Below are positions 8,213-16,814 of a stretch of 29,619 nt of DNA, one piece after another (positions within the stretch are counted from its first letter, which is position 1; the number at the start of each line of letters is the position of its first letter). Made by a program: the position numbers and the translations under genes. Under the pieces are notes generated by a model. The model was not told where the DNA came from and searched no databases. It saw only the letters and a list, made by a program, of their open reading frames with translations. The DNA comes from CAZJLN01 sp964540765 (GTDB lineage: Bacteria > Chloroflexota > Anaerolineae > Anaerolineales > Anaerolineaceae): positions 1-29,619 of the forward strand of contig CAZINW010000026.1 in assembly GCA_964540765.1 (NCBI GenBank). Direction: 5' to 3'.

Positions 8213-9646
8213 ATGGAAAAGACTATCCGCTGGTATGACCACATTACCATCAACATTTACTATTTTGCACTGACAGCGCGCAGCCAGGTGCTGACGCCGT
8301 TGGTGGTTCCATTTTTGGTGCAGCGCTTTATGGGGGAAGAGAATAAAGGTGAATTGGTTGGGGAAATTCGACTTTATTCCCTTATGGTTGCTTTACTTGT
8401 GCAGGCATTGATGGGCATGCTCTCCGACCGCAGCACCTCCAAATGGGGAAAACGCAGACCTTTTATTTTTGCTGGAACGATCCTGGAATCTCTGGTATAC
8501 ATCGGCATCGGTTTGATCGCTGCTAAATTAGAAGGCCCAACTGGTTACTGGGCATTATTTGCTGCCATCATGATCTCAATGGTCACTTCCAACACTGCGC
8601 ACGGTGCGGCACAGGGATTGATCCCCGACCTTGTGCCAGAAAATTTACGTGGGCGTTTTTCAGGGATTAAAGCCTTTTTCGAACTACCTGCTCCCATGAT
8701 TTTTGTCTCATTTGTCGTCTCGAAAATGATCGATGCAGGTAATTACTGGGCAGCCATGATCACATTGATCGCAATCGTTTTGATCTGTATGGGGCTGACC
8801 ATGTTCGTGCGGGAGACGCCGCAGGAAAAGGCGCCTTACAAGATGGATTGGAAACCCCTCCTCCGGCTCTTGTTGATGACTGTCATGTTTACAGTGGTGA
8901 TCCTTGGCGCGGGTGAGCTGGTCAAATATCTGATCGGTCTGACAGACAATCTGCCTGAGACAACCAGTGGTATTGTCACTGCAGTGATCGCTATTGCAGG
9001 CATGGCAATTGCCATCGGCTTGGGCACATGGGCAAGCGTCGCGATCAGCCTGGGCGGTGAGAAGAAAAAGGATCCTTCGTTCACCTGGTGGGTGATCAAT
9101 CGCCTGGCGTTCCTGGTGGGTGCCACCAACCTGGCTGGCTTTGCTGCATATTTCATCCAGGAAAAATTTGGATTGGAAGGGGAAGCTGCCTCAGGGCCAA
9201 CTACCATGCTGATCATGTTTGTAGGGTTTGCTATTCTTATTTCTTCAATTCCTGCCGGCTTCCTAACTGATAAATTTGGGAAGAAGCCGATGATCGCCAT
9301 TAGTGGCATTATGGCGGGAGTTGGGACGTTTATCATCACGGCTGCCCCTGATATGACCTTGATGTATGTCGGTGGGCTGTTGATTGGTCTGGCAATGGGT
9401 ATATTTTTCTCAGCCAACTGGGCCTTGGGGACAGAGCTCGTACCGCCCGAACAGGCAGGGCGCTACCTGGGGCTTTCGAACATTGCGGGCGCTGGTGCTG
9501 GTGCCATTGGCTCTTACATCGGCGGACCCATTGGTGATGGAATTAGTTTCAAATTCTTAATAGGTCTTTTTGGAGCACTTTTCCTGATCTCAAACCTGGC
9601 ATTGTTTGGCATCAAGGAGCCAAAAAAAAAAGTAAATTCGCTGTAA
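8213..9646 (+). CDS. MFS transporter, GPH/sugar:cation symporter-like
   Basis: A 477-residue polytopic protein with about 12 hydrophobic segments. The loop between segments 2 and 3, MGMLSDRSTSKWGKRRPFIF, carries the D-x(n)-G-K-R-R-P signature seen in glycoside/pentoside/hexuronide symporters and related sucrose-type carriers. The second half has the matching repeat, GFLTDKFGKKPMIAISG. The function is probably secondary transport of a sugar or similar solute across the cytoplasmic membrane; the substrate cannot be told. GAGGAG 5 nt before the ATG sets the start. It follows the phosphoribosyltransferase gene by 29 bp and is likely co-transcribed. Confidence 0.85.
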   Translation: MEKTIRWYDHITINIYYFALTARSQVLTPLVVPFLVQRFMGEENKGELVGEIRLYSLMVALLVQALMGMLSDRSTSKWGKRRPFIFAGTILESLVYIGIGLIAAKLEGPTGYWALFAAIMISMVTSNTAHGAAQGLIPDLVPENLRGRFSGIKAFFELPAPMIFVSFVVSKMIDAGNYWAAMITLIAIVLICMGLTMFVRETPQEKAPYKMDWKPLLRLLLMTVMFTVVILGAGELVKYLIGLTDNLPETTSGIVTAVIAIAGMAIAIGLGTWASVAISLGGEKKKDPSFTWWVINRLAFLVGATNLAGFAAYFIQEKFGLEGEAASGPTTMLIMFVGFAILISSIPAGFLTDKFGKKPMIAISGIMAGVGTFIITAAPDMTLMYVGGLLIGLAMGIFFSANWALGTELVPPEQAGRYLGLSNIAGAGAGAIGSYIGGPIGDGISFKFLIGLFGALFLISNLALFGIKEPKKKVNSL

Positions 9647-9688
9647 AAGCCATTCAGGGTTGATGTTGCCCGAAGGCTGAGGATCGAG

Positions 9689-10429
9689 ATGATCACCGAA
9701 CAGAGTGCCCCAGTTGGGGTACAGAGAGCGTGGCAAATCGTTACAGACTACGCCCTGGAAGTGGAGAAGATTGAGCCTGCCAGTCTAGTGGCGGTCTATG
9801 CGATTGGTTCCCTCCCGGGAGGTTATTACCGTGCGGGACAAAGTGACCTGGATGTGGCGTTGATCGTCAGGGATGGTTCGGACGCAACCTGGGAAAGCGC
9901 GGGCTCAGAGTTCGCGACTCTAAATCAAAAGTATCAGGCTCTCTGCGGGGATGGAACGGGCTTCGAAGGTTTCCCTGTGGTGGAAAACAGGCTTTATCCG
10001 GCGCATGCGGGCGGGTTGTTGCCAATGCCACAACTCAATGCCCGTTTGAAGCTACAAAGCCGACTTTTATATGGTAGCTATGACCTGGAGTGGATCCCAA
10101 TGCCCACAAAGGCTGATTGGATTGCAGATGCCATCCGACTTAATACTGCATGGCAGGCAGACGGTGGCGATACGCAATTAAACAGGATGGGTGCATCAGC
10201 ACTGGTGAGCCATGGGTTATTACTGATGCGTCAGTACCTGGCACTCAGGGAAGGACGGATTTGTTTCAATAAGCTTGAATTGGTGGATTATTATTTAAAG
10301 TGCGATCCTTCAGCGAGCGACAGGCCTTCTTTTGAAACCCTTAAACACCACCTGGAAGGACGCACGCTTGCCGAAGAGGAATTGGAAACATTAAGAAAGT
10401 GGATTGCCAAGTTCCACAAAGTGCCCTGA
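9689..10429 (+). CDS. Nucleotidyltransferase-fold protein (aminoglycoside adenylyltransferase-like)
   Basis: The N-terminal third has the DNA-polymerase-beta-type nucleotidyltransferase motif: YAIGSLPGGYYRAGQSDLDV, with G40-S41 and the metal-binding pair D53 and D55 in SDLD. The remaining residues are helical (KADWIADAIRLNTAW, ALVSHGLLLMRQYLALREG) and resemble the helical domain that follows this fold in ANT(9)/AadA-like or kanamycin-nucleotidyltransferase-like proteins. The substrate is unknown; an antibiotic role should not be assumed. GAGG stands 6 nt before the ATG. The 3' end overlaps a short tandem repeat, and the stop codon lies inside its first copy. Confidence 0.7.
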   Translation: MITEQSAPVGVQRAWQIVTDYALEVEKIEPASLVAVYAIGSLPGGYYRAGQSDLDVALIVRDGSDATWESAGSEFATLNQKYQALCGDGTGFEGFPVVENRLYPAHAGGLLPMPQLNARLKLQSRLLYGSYDLEWIPMPTKADWIADAIRLNTAWQADGGDTQLNRMGASALVSHGLLLMRQYLALREGRICFNKLELVDYYLKCDPSASDRPSFETLKHHLEGRTLAEEELETLRKWIAKFHKVP

Positions 10430-10457
10430 GGGTACAAAGTGCCCTGCGGGTACAAAG
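10416..10457 (+). repeat. 18-bp tandem repeat over the 3' end of the nucleotidyltransferase gene
   Basis: ACAAAGTGCCCTGAGGGT (10416-10433) is followed directly by ACAAAGTGCCCTGCGGGT (10434-10451) and a partial third copy ACAAAG. The two full copies differ by one base, and that base decides whether the in-frame codon is TGA (copy 1, the actual stop) or TGC. Confidence 0.85.
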
Positions 10458-10542
10458 AAATGAATCAAGAAATTGAACGATTGACCGCCTAAAGATCAGA
10501 GTCGGCTAATTAATTGATAACGATTTACCTGAACCACCTTGA

Positions 10543-13116
10543 TCAGATGACCCTTAAGGTTGAGCCTCTGGCTGTCTTTTCAACCTCAATCCGCGTTGGG
10601 AAAACCTCTTTCAACTCCTCAAGATGGGTGATAATCAGTATCCTGGCGAAATCGCCTTTGACGAGGTTGATGGCTTCAATCAGGCGCTGACGCCCCTGGG
10701 CGTCCTGGTTGCCAAAGCCTTCATCGATCACCAGGGTTTGCAGGCGGGCGCCGGCACGTTGTGCAAGCACGCGTGAGAGTGCCAGGCGGATGGCAAAGTT
10801 TACGCGGAAGGCTTCACCGCCAGAGAACATTTCGTAATCCCGTGCCCCTGAGCCATCACTGATGCGGATATCCAGGGTTTCCTTCTTGTCATCACGGCTG
10901 GCATCCTTGTAATCCCGCTGGGTGATGAACTGAACGGACATGGTGTTGTTGGAGAGGCGTGAAAGGGTGACGTTTGCTTGGGCTTCGATCTCCGGCAGCG
11001 CCTGCTCAATCAGCAGGGCAGGGACGCCATCCTTTCCGAATGATTTTTCCAGCAGTTTCAACTGCTCAATGCGGCGGGTGAGATTTTCACGTTCATCGTT
11101 CAATGCCACCTGGCGCTGGCGCAGGGTATCCAGCACTGCCACCTTTTGCCGGGCAGCCCCCACTTCCATGCGCAGACGATTTTCCGCCTCCTGTGCATCC
11201 AGCAAGGCATTTTCAGCCGTACGCATATCCGGTAATTGTGTCTGGTCGGCTGCCAATTGGGCGGCGGCTTGATCATGAGCTTTTTGCAGGCTTTCAACCT
11301 CTGTGTTTTGACGCTCAAGCTGGCTCTGCAATCCCTCAATCTCCCGCCTTAATGGCACCAGTGCAGCCCTGGCGTTGCCAAGAGCATTGAATGCGGTTTC
11401 CGTTGCCCTACCGCTTTGCTCAAACCTGCGCAGGCGCTCATGGGCGGCAGCATCATATCCGAGTGTTTTCAGTTCGGCATCGATCTGCTTGAGCAACTGG
11501 CGGTCATCCAGCATGAAGTATTCCACAGCCAGGCGTGCTTTCAGGTCGCCAAGGTGCGGCGCTGCTTTGGCATCCCATTCCTCCCGCTGACTTTTGGCTT
11601 GGTGGATGCGATCCTTGAGCTGGTCTTGCTGGCGGGTGACACTGCGCAGGGTATCATCCGCCTTTTTGAGGCTGGTGAGGGATTTTTCCATCTCAGCCAG
11701 TTTGGCGGTGAATTCATTCAGCAGCGCCTGGTTGTCCCTGTAGCGAACGCCTTTCGCTGTGCCTTCATCACTGAGCTTTTTCAATAATGCCTGGCGTTCA
11801 TCTTCTGAAAGTGGCTGACCGCAAAGGGGACATTCCGTGCCTTCTGTTTTTTCAAGCCGGGTCATGCGCTCTCTTAGCTCTTCCATCTCAGCTTTCAAGC
11901 GCGGATTTTCAGCGCGTGCATCTGCCTGCTGCTGATGCAAAGTTCTGATGGCGTCTTCCAGTTCCATGCGCTGGGCAATTTGACTCTGGCATCTCTGAAT
12001 ATCAGCTTCAAGAGCCTCAAGCTGGGGATAAAGCGCTTGCAGGTTTTCTTCGTTCTTTTCGAGGGCAGCCAGGCTGGCTTCCAGGTTGGCGATCTCCTGT
12101 GCCAGGCGGGCGCGCTCGGCTTCAATGCGCATGAGTGGTTCACGCCTCTGGTTATCGGACTGCCGGAATTTTTCAGCCACGATCTCCAACTCTGAAAGCG
12201 ACTGGCGCGATTGCTGCCATTTATGATACGCAGTTTCAGTTTCATCAGCGTGTTCCAACTGCAGTTCATAACTTTGTAATTCCGATTGGCGTTCCTGTAA
12301 AGTTTTGGCATTGCGGTCACGATATTGGCTGGCAATCTCCAATTGTTTGAAAAGAGATACAAGCATTTTTTCACGTTCCAGCAGTGATGCTTCCAGCTTT
12401 TTAAGCTCCTGGAGCGCTTTGGCTTGCTGGACGCGGCTGGTGCTCAGGGTTGCCAATTGTCCTTCAAGTTCATGCAGGCGCTGCTTGCGGGCAGGCTCTT
12501 CAGAAAGTTCCTGCAAGACCTCACCCATGCGCGCATCCAATGCCTTGACCTCATCCTCCTTTTCCTTGCGTTGGGTGGTTGCCTGATCCTTATAGGTCTC
12601 CCAGACATCCAAGCCCAGAATGCTGCCGAGGATGCGTTTGCGCTCAGCGGGACGCTGCGTGGCAAATTGATCCGCCTTGCCCTGCAGGAAGAAGGAAGCG
12701 TTAATGAAGGTGTCATAATCTAGGCGCAGCGTGCGTACGATCAGGGCGTCTGTCTCGCGCAGGGTGCGTTCGCTGAGAGTCTTCCAGACTTGTGAAGGCT
12801 TATCTGCCTGCGGATTATGGACAAAGAAATCGACCGTGTTGCCCTTGCCGCGCTGAATGCTGCGGTGCACGCGGTAGAGGTTGTTCTCATATTCAAAGTC
12901 GAGTGTGACCTCAGCCTTCTGGCAGGCAGTGTGAATGAGGGACTCATCGCGCTTGCGTGCCTGACCAAACAGTGCCCAAGTGATGGCATCCAACAGGGAG
13001 GATTTGCCAGCGCCGTTGGCACCGGAGATGCAGGCCAGGTCAATACCAGTGAAATCCAGTGTGACTGGCTCGCGATAGGAAAGAAAACCGGAGAGACTGA
13101 GTTTAACTGGGATCAT
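10543..13116 (-). CDS. sbcC: Rad50/SbcC-family SMC-like ATPase
   Basis: DNA-end tethering and processing ATPase. Walker A is GANGAGKS (residues 32-39). Long coiled coils run from about 180 to 425 and 440 to 740, and between them sits the zinc hook CPLC at 429-432. The C-terminal half of the ATPase has the ABC signature FSGGEAF (764-770), Walker B TLVIDEGFG (794-802) and the D-loop NQD. The 857 residues are shorter than E. coli SbcC (about 1050) and closer to archaeal Rad50. It is the last gene of the nurA/HAS/herA/rad50 run, starting 3 bp after the herA stop codon. No Mre11/SbcD gene is adjacent, which is unusual because these proteins normally act together. NurA is the likely nuclease of this set by inference. 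Confidence 0.92.
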   Translation of the reverse strand: MIPVKLSLSGFLSYREPVTLDFTGIDLACISGANGAGKSSLLDAITWALFGQARKRDESLIHTACQKAEVTLDFEYENNLYRVHRSIQRGKGNTVDFFVHNPQADKPSQVWKTLSERTLRETDALIVRTLRLDYDTFINASFFLQGKADQFATQRPAERKRILGSILGLDVWETYKDQATTQRKEKEDEVKALDARMGEVLQELSEEPARKQRLHELEGQLATLSTSRVQQAKALQELKKLEASLLEREKMLVSLFKQLEIASQYRDRNAKTLQERQSELQSYELQLEHADETETAYHKWQQSRQSLSELEIVAEKFRQSDNQRREPLMRIEAERARLAQEIANLEASLAALEKNEENLQALYPQLEALEADIQRCQSQIAQRMELEDAIRTLHQQQADARAENPRLKAEMEELRERMTRLEKTEGTECPLCGQPLSEDERQALLKKLSDEGTAKGVRYRDNQALLNEFTAKLAEMEKSLTSLKKADDTLRSVTRQQDQLKDRIHQAKSQREEWDAKAAPHLGDLKARLAVEYFMLDDRQLLKQIDAELKTLGYDAAAHERLRRFEQSGRATETAFNALGNARAALVPLRREIEGLQSQLERQNTEVESLQKAHDQAAAQLAADQTQLPDMRTAENALLDAQEAENRLRMEVGAARQKVAVLDTLRQRQVALNDERENLTRRIEQLKLLEKSFGKDGVPALLIEQALPEIEAQANVTLSRLSNNTMSVQFITQRDYKDASRDDKKETLDIRISDGSGARDYEMFSGGEAFRVNFAIRLALSRVLAQRAGARLQTLVIDEGFGNQDAQGRQRLIEAINLVKGDFARILIITHLEELKEVFPTRIEVEKTARGSTLRVI

Positions 13117-13119
13117 CGA

Positions 13120-14856
13120 TTAATATCCCATTTCTGCGTTGAGATCATCGCGCTCCTGTCTGCCGCCTGTTACCGGCCGTCCTGTGTCTTTGAGAAGTTC
13201 ATTCCAAAACTGCTGGTCATAACGGCGGGAACGAAGGGGCAGGGGCATGGAAATCCCCCAACCCAGCATCAAGACCTCTTCCTTGGGCTGAAGGTGTGCC
13301 AGCATGCCGCGCAATACCGAGCGACCTGCCAGTCCGGAAAGTACGGCGTTGATGTCGTCCTCATCGCCCAGCCAGCCAGAAATGCGCGTACCCAACTGTG
13401 ACATGACCTCGTCGTAGATTTGCGAGGGGCGCTGGTCAATGATCAGCAGGGTGACGTAATACTTGCGCATCTCGCGGGCGATGGTGCTGAAAGTAGTCTG
13501 GGATGCCATCTCACGGTTGAGCAATTTATGAGCTTCCTCCACCACAACCACCAGGGGGCGCGGTTCGGGATTTTTCTCATGGTCAGTACGGAAGGCATTG
13601 GTCTTTTTCTCCCAGGTTTCACGGATATGCCTGGTGATCAGGTTGGTGACCAGCAGGTAATCCAGGTCAGATTCAAAATTACCAAAGGAAAGAATTATGT
13701 GATGTTTTTCATTCAAATGCTTGACGATCTCGCCAAGGGTGTTTGCTGCCGGGGATTCTACGATATAAGGCCTCTTGAACATATCCCCCAGTTTGCTATG
13801 CAGTGCTTCAGCCGCGGAGGTATTCACGCCAGCATGAAATGCCCAGAAGGCGACACTATCTGGCGCAGGCACCTGTTTCCCGTTTTCATCTTCCACAGTG
13901 GTACCCACCCGCATGTTTTTAAACGCGTGAAACCAATTCTTATGGAATGTTCCTTCCAGTGCTGACAAGGTGGCGGGGGTAGTCTCGCGCAGGTTCAATT
14001 CCTGGGTGAGCATGAGGATATCTGCAGGGGTGATGTCGGATTCGGCAATCTCCAAGGTGAAATCAGGATTGACCCCTCGAATGCTGGTTTTGGCGCCCAG
14101 ACCAACCATCCGTACTTTGTTTGGGAATTTTCCACGTAAACCAGGCACGGCCTCGCCTGTATCGGAAGAGGTATCATCAGGCCCATATTCATTGTGCATG
14201 TCGAAGATCAGTGTGGAGGCATTATCCGCATGGATCAGGCCGGCAAGGATGACGCGCGTTAGGAAGGATTTACCAGTGCCGGTGGCGCCAAAGATGCCTG
14301 AAGAACGCTGCACGAATTTGTCCAAATCAATGCAGACCGGATGCCCCTGCTCGCGGGTGTTACCAATGCGGAAGTTGTGCCCTTCACCTTCACTGCCAAA
14401 GATTTGGGCAATATCCATCCCATCAGCCAGGCGGGCTTCGGCGTGATGGCGCGGCACGGTTTTAACGGGGATGGGGCTCTTGTCGTCCGGGTTTTCACGG
14501 CGCCAGGCTTCATAACCGGGTGAGCCAGGTTCAGGTCCGCGTTCCAGCATCAAGACAGACATGACCGAGAGGTTGGTGAAAAGGGTCTGCCCATGCAGCA
14601 GCTCCGCCAATTTTGCCGGCAGGCGGTTCTCACTTTGTTCATCGGCGAAGCGTGGATCAGTTGATCCCAGAAAGAGATCGGTCACCAGACCGTAGAAACG
14701 CCAGTTCCCGCTGTCCATCACCACGAAAGAGCCTTCCTGTACCTGGTCAGCAGGGACAATCAGACGTACCTGCAGGTTGGCTTGCAGACCGCCACCGACC
14801 ACGTACCCGATGACCGGGTTGGGAGGTTCTAAAGAGGAATTTGCATTATTATTCAT
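13120..14856 (-). CDS. herA: HerA-family bipolar DNA translocase/helicase
   Basis: Hexameric FtsK/HerA-superfamily ATPase that works with the nuclease NurA in DNA-end resection. The N-terminal HAS barrel is visible (NPVIGYVVGG to FYGLVTDL, about residues 13-61). Walker A is GATGTGKS (190-197), followed by the strand LIFDMHNEYG typical of HerA. Walker B is VVVVEEAH (436-443), then the arginine-bearing STIAREMRK and the sensor-like LLIIDQRPSQI. The C-terminal LPLRSRRYDQQFWNELL resembles the brace that covers the ATP site. The start is set at 14856 because AAGGAG lies 6 nt before it; an in-frame ATG at 14871 overlaps the upstream stop (ATGA) but has no ribosome-binding site. It is preceded by a HAS-like protein and followed by Rad50. 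Confidence 0.93.
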   Translation of the reverse strand: MNNNANSSLEPPNPVIGYVVGGGLQANLQVRLIVPADQVQEGSFVVMDSGNWRFYGLVTDLFLGSTDPRFADEQSENRLPAKLAELLHGQTLFTNLSVMSVLMLERGPEPGSPGYEAWRRENPDDKSPIPVKTVPRHHAEARLADGMDIAQIFGSEGEGHNFRIGNTREQGHPVCIDLDKFVQRSSGIFGATGTGKSFLTRVILAGLIHADNASTLIFDMHNEYGPDDTSSDTGEAVPGLRGKFPNKVRMVGLGAKTSIRGVNPDFTLEIAESDITPADILMLTQELNLRETTPATLSALEGTFHKNWFHAFKNMRVGTTVEDENGKQVPAPDSVAFWAFHAGVNTSAAEALHSKLGDMFKRPYIVESPAANTLGEIVKHLNEKHHIILSFGNFESDLDYLLVTNLITRHIRETWEKKTNAFRTDHEKNPEPRPLVVVVEEAHKLLNREMASQTTFSTIAREMRKYYVTLLIIDQRPSQIYDEVMSQLGTRISGWLGDEDDINAVLSGLAGRSVLRGMLAHLQPKEEVLMLGWGISMPLPLRSRRYDQQFWNELLKDTGRPVTGGRQERDDLNAEMGY

Positions 14857-14867
14857 GGGTTTCTCCT

Positions 14868-15482
14868 TCATTCGGCAGATGAGTCAGCCAGCGCACCTAA
14901 TACGCCCATCAGGGTCTGGTAGTCATCCCGCAGCAGGGTAATCAACTCCTGCGAGGCTGCACTGAACCATTCAGGATTGCCGGCAGCAAGATGTGCCTTG
15001 CGCGCTTCACGCAGGTGTGCAGCCAGCAATTCACCCACTGGCTTATCCACTGCCCGCAGAAGGTGGCGGAAATAGCCGAAATGACCGGTGGAGGTGAAGC
15101 GGATCAACTCTTCCTGGTCACAGAGGTAAATGACGTCCAGGCTGAGGGGTGGTCTGGGTGGCAGCAGGTGGAATAGGTGCCCTTCCTGCTGAAAGCCCAC
15201 CGCCAAAACGCTGATCTCAACCGGCAGGTTACGGTTGTAACGATTGTCAGCGGCGTATTCAGTGGGGATGTTCACCCCACTGACGATCTGGCGCACCAGC
15301 CCATCATCGGTGATGCTGATGTTGCTGATCAAGCCGTAGATTTCGGTACCGTTTTCGATGGGTACCCTGGTAAGCATGCCCAGCCCAGGGGTCTGCAAAT
15401 CAGCCACGCGACAGCCAGCCACAAAGCCAGTATTATCCGCCCTGAGCAGTTTACCAATCATAATTTTTTGTTGCATTTCCAT
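14868..15482 (-). CDS. Small HAS-barrel-like protein between nurA and herA
   Basis: A 204-residue protein without an ATPase motif. Residues 9-56 (IGKLLRADNTGF, then EIYGLISNISI) share the pattern of the N-terminal HAS barrel of the adjacent HerA (IGYVVGGG, then RFYGLVTDLFL), suggesting a free-standing HAS domain. The second half is mostly helical (about 122-202). It has 7 bp between its start and the nurA stop, with GAGGG just upstream, and its stop region overlaps the herA leader, so translation is probably coupled. A role as adaptor or loading partner for the HerA-NurA complex is inference from position and fold resemblance; no published function is claimed. The start could also be Met3. 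Confidence 0.7.
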   Translation of the reverse strand: MEMQQKIMIGKLLRADNTGFVAGCRVADLQTPGLGMLTRVPIENGTEIYGLISNISITDDGLVRQIVSGVNIPTEYAADNRYNRNLPVEISVLAVGFQQEGHLFHLLPPRPPLSLDVIYLCDQEELIRFTSTGHFGYFRHLLRAVDKPVGELLAAHLREARKAHLAAGNPEWFSAASQELITLLRDDYQTLMGVLGALADSSAE

Positions 15483-15489
15483 AAGCCCT

Positions 15490-16659
15490 CTATTTTATTC
15501 CACGGATAATCTTGTTCGCTTCTTTATTCGACTGCAAACCAGGCTTTATACCTGCCTGTTGATAGGCTTCCAAAATGAGCCTTTCCACCTCAGCGTGTTC
15601 GTCGAAGTGGATGACAGCCAATTCATGTGCACGGTGCAGAATGTAAGGATAGGGATGCGTTTCCAGCACCTGGACCTCATTATATATCGCAGCATGTAAC
15701 AGATTGATCTGCTCCGCTGACTCAGCAACAAAGTGGGGGAATTCCACCCGCACCAGGTAGGGTGTTTGCTGACCGATGTTGAGGTAAAAGAAGAACACTT
15801 CAAGGTTGGCATTGGATTTTTGGTCACTGCCATTGACCACCTGGAAGACGGCAGAGCGCCCCCCGGGCGTGGTCAAAAACCGGCTGAGCAGCGCGGCATC
15901 GCTGATCCCTTTGAAATGCCGCTTCTTGGGTTCAAAGGTGCGCCGTTTTTCTTCTGGAAGCCGCAGCAGGGAAAACAGGCGTCCGATCATGTCGCTGCCC
16001 GGTTTATCGATGTAACCGGCGGTGATGACGCCCTGTTCATGCAGCTCAGCATAAACATCCAGGATCTTCTTCTGCCAGCTTTCAAAAGCCGCATCTGCAT
16101 CTTTGCGACGGAAAATGCCGAGTGGCCCATCCGTGAGGGTGATGATGGGGGTGTGGTCAGCAGTGACATGTTCAGCTAGGGCTGCACGCTCGGCATGATC
16201 GCGTCTTAAAGCCACGGTGTCCCCGTCAATCAGACCACCTTCGGCATTGAAAAGCTCATCATAAGCCAGAAGCTGGCTGCTGGTGTAGATTTCCGGCGCC
16301 TGCTGTGAGCCAATGCGCGCCTTGATCACGCCAACGTTGATGACGCAGAACTGTACGGACTTATGCCGGCTGGGTTGGATCTGTGAGCCATCCGCCGCCA
16401 TGATGGTATAATCGGCAGGCTTTTCAGGCAAAGGTATATGCGAGAGCAGTGGCTCATAAGTGGGGCAGGCACATACAACCTTGCTATTTTGTTTGGCAGC
16501 CTGCATCACAAACTCCCGCATCACGTCTAGATCAAGCGTTGTGTTCGAATATGCCTGCCAAAGCTCCTCGGAAAGGCGATCCAGCAGGTCTTGCTGCGCT
16601 TTGACCTTTTCACTGTAGCGCTGCAGGTTTTGTTTTACCTGTACAAAATTGACTGGCAT
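15490..16659 (-). CDS. nurA: NurA-family 5'-3' nuclease
   Basis: NurA is a Mn2+-dependent RNase-H-like nuclease that trims DNA ends inside the HerA ring. The N-terminal helix is followed by the catalytic strand TIMAADGSQIQPSRH (D90 in DGS). The second conserved strand is ITLTDGPLGIF (about 174-184), then AGYIDKPGSDMIGRLFSLL (from about 214), and a C-terminal segment with conserved charged residues (YLVRVEFPHFV, HELAVIHFDEHAE). Length is 389 residues with the chosen start. ATG 16659 has AAGGGG upstream; the longer frame to 16746 runs through the probable promoter and is rejected. It is the first gene of the four-gene operon. Confidence 0.88.
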   Translation of the reverse strand: MPVNFVQVKQNLQRYSEKVKAQQDLLDRLSEELWQAYSNTTLDLDVMREFVMQAAKQNSKVVCACPTYEPLLSHIPLPEKPADYTIMAADGSQIQPSRHKSVQFCVINVGVIKARIGSQQAPEIYTSSQLLAYDELFNAEGGLIDGDTVALRRDHAERAALAEHVTADHTPIITLTDGPLGIFRRKDADAAFESWQKKILDVYAELHEQGVITAGYIDKPGSDMIGRLFSLLRLPEEKRRTFEPKKRHFKGISDAALLSRFLTTPGGRSAVFQVVNGSDQKSNANLEVFFFYLNIGQQTPYLVRVEFPHFVAESAEQINLLHAAIYNEVQVLETHPYPYILHRAHELAVIHFDEHAEVERLILEAYQQAGIKPGLQSNKEANKIIRGIK

Positions 16660-16695
16660 AAGGTCCCCTTCTTTAAGTGAATCATAGTGCCCCCT

Positions 16696-16727
16696 ATTAT
16701 AATGAAAAGATGTTGGAAATGGGCAAT
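16696..16727 (-). promoter_or_regulatory. Candidate promoter of the nurA-herA-rad50 operon
   Basis: On the - strand, TATAAT (16701 down to 16696) is preceded at 19 bp by TTGCCC. The start point would be near 16689, giving a leader of about 30 nt before the nurA ATG. The spacer is longer than ideal. Confidence 0.4.
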
Positions 16728-16814
16728 CTTTAATGAATCTAATCAAAATGGAACTTTTAGCATCATCTTGCGTCTAAATACATATAAAACAACCTATAGA
16801 GAAGGAGAATTAAA

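Noticed and set aside
10940..12723. Many open frames on the + strand opposite rad50/sbcC
   Set aside because: They are antisense shadows of a long coiled-coil gene with a clear ATPase at both ends; none has family motifs or a start signal.
13420..14446. Open frames of 158-181 codons opposite herA
   Set aside because: The herA frame has all helicase motifs; the antisense frames have no recognisable domain.
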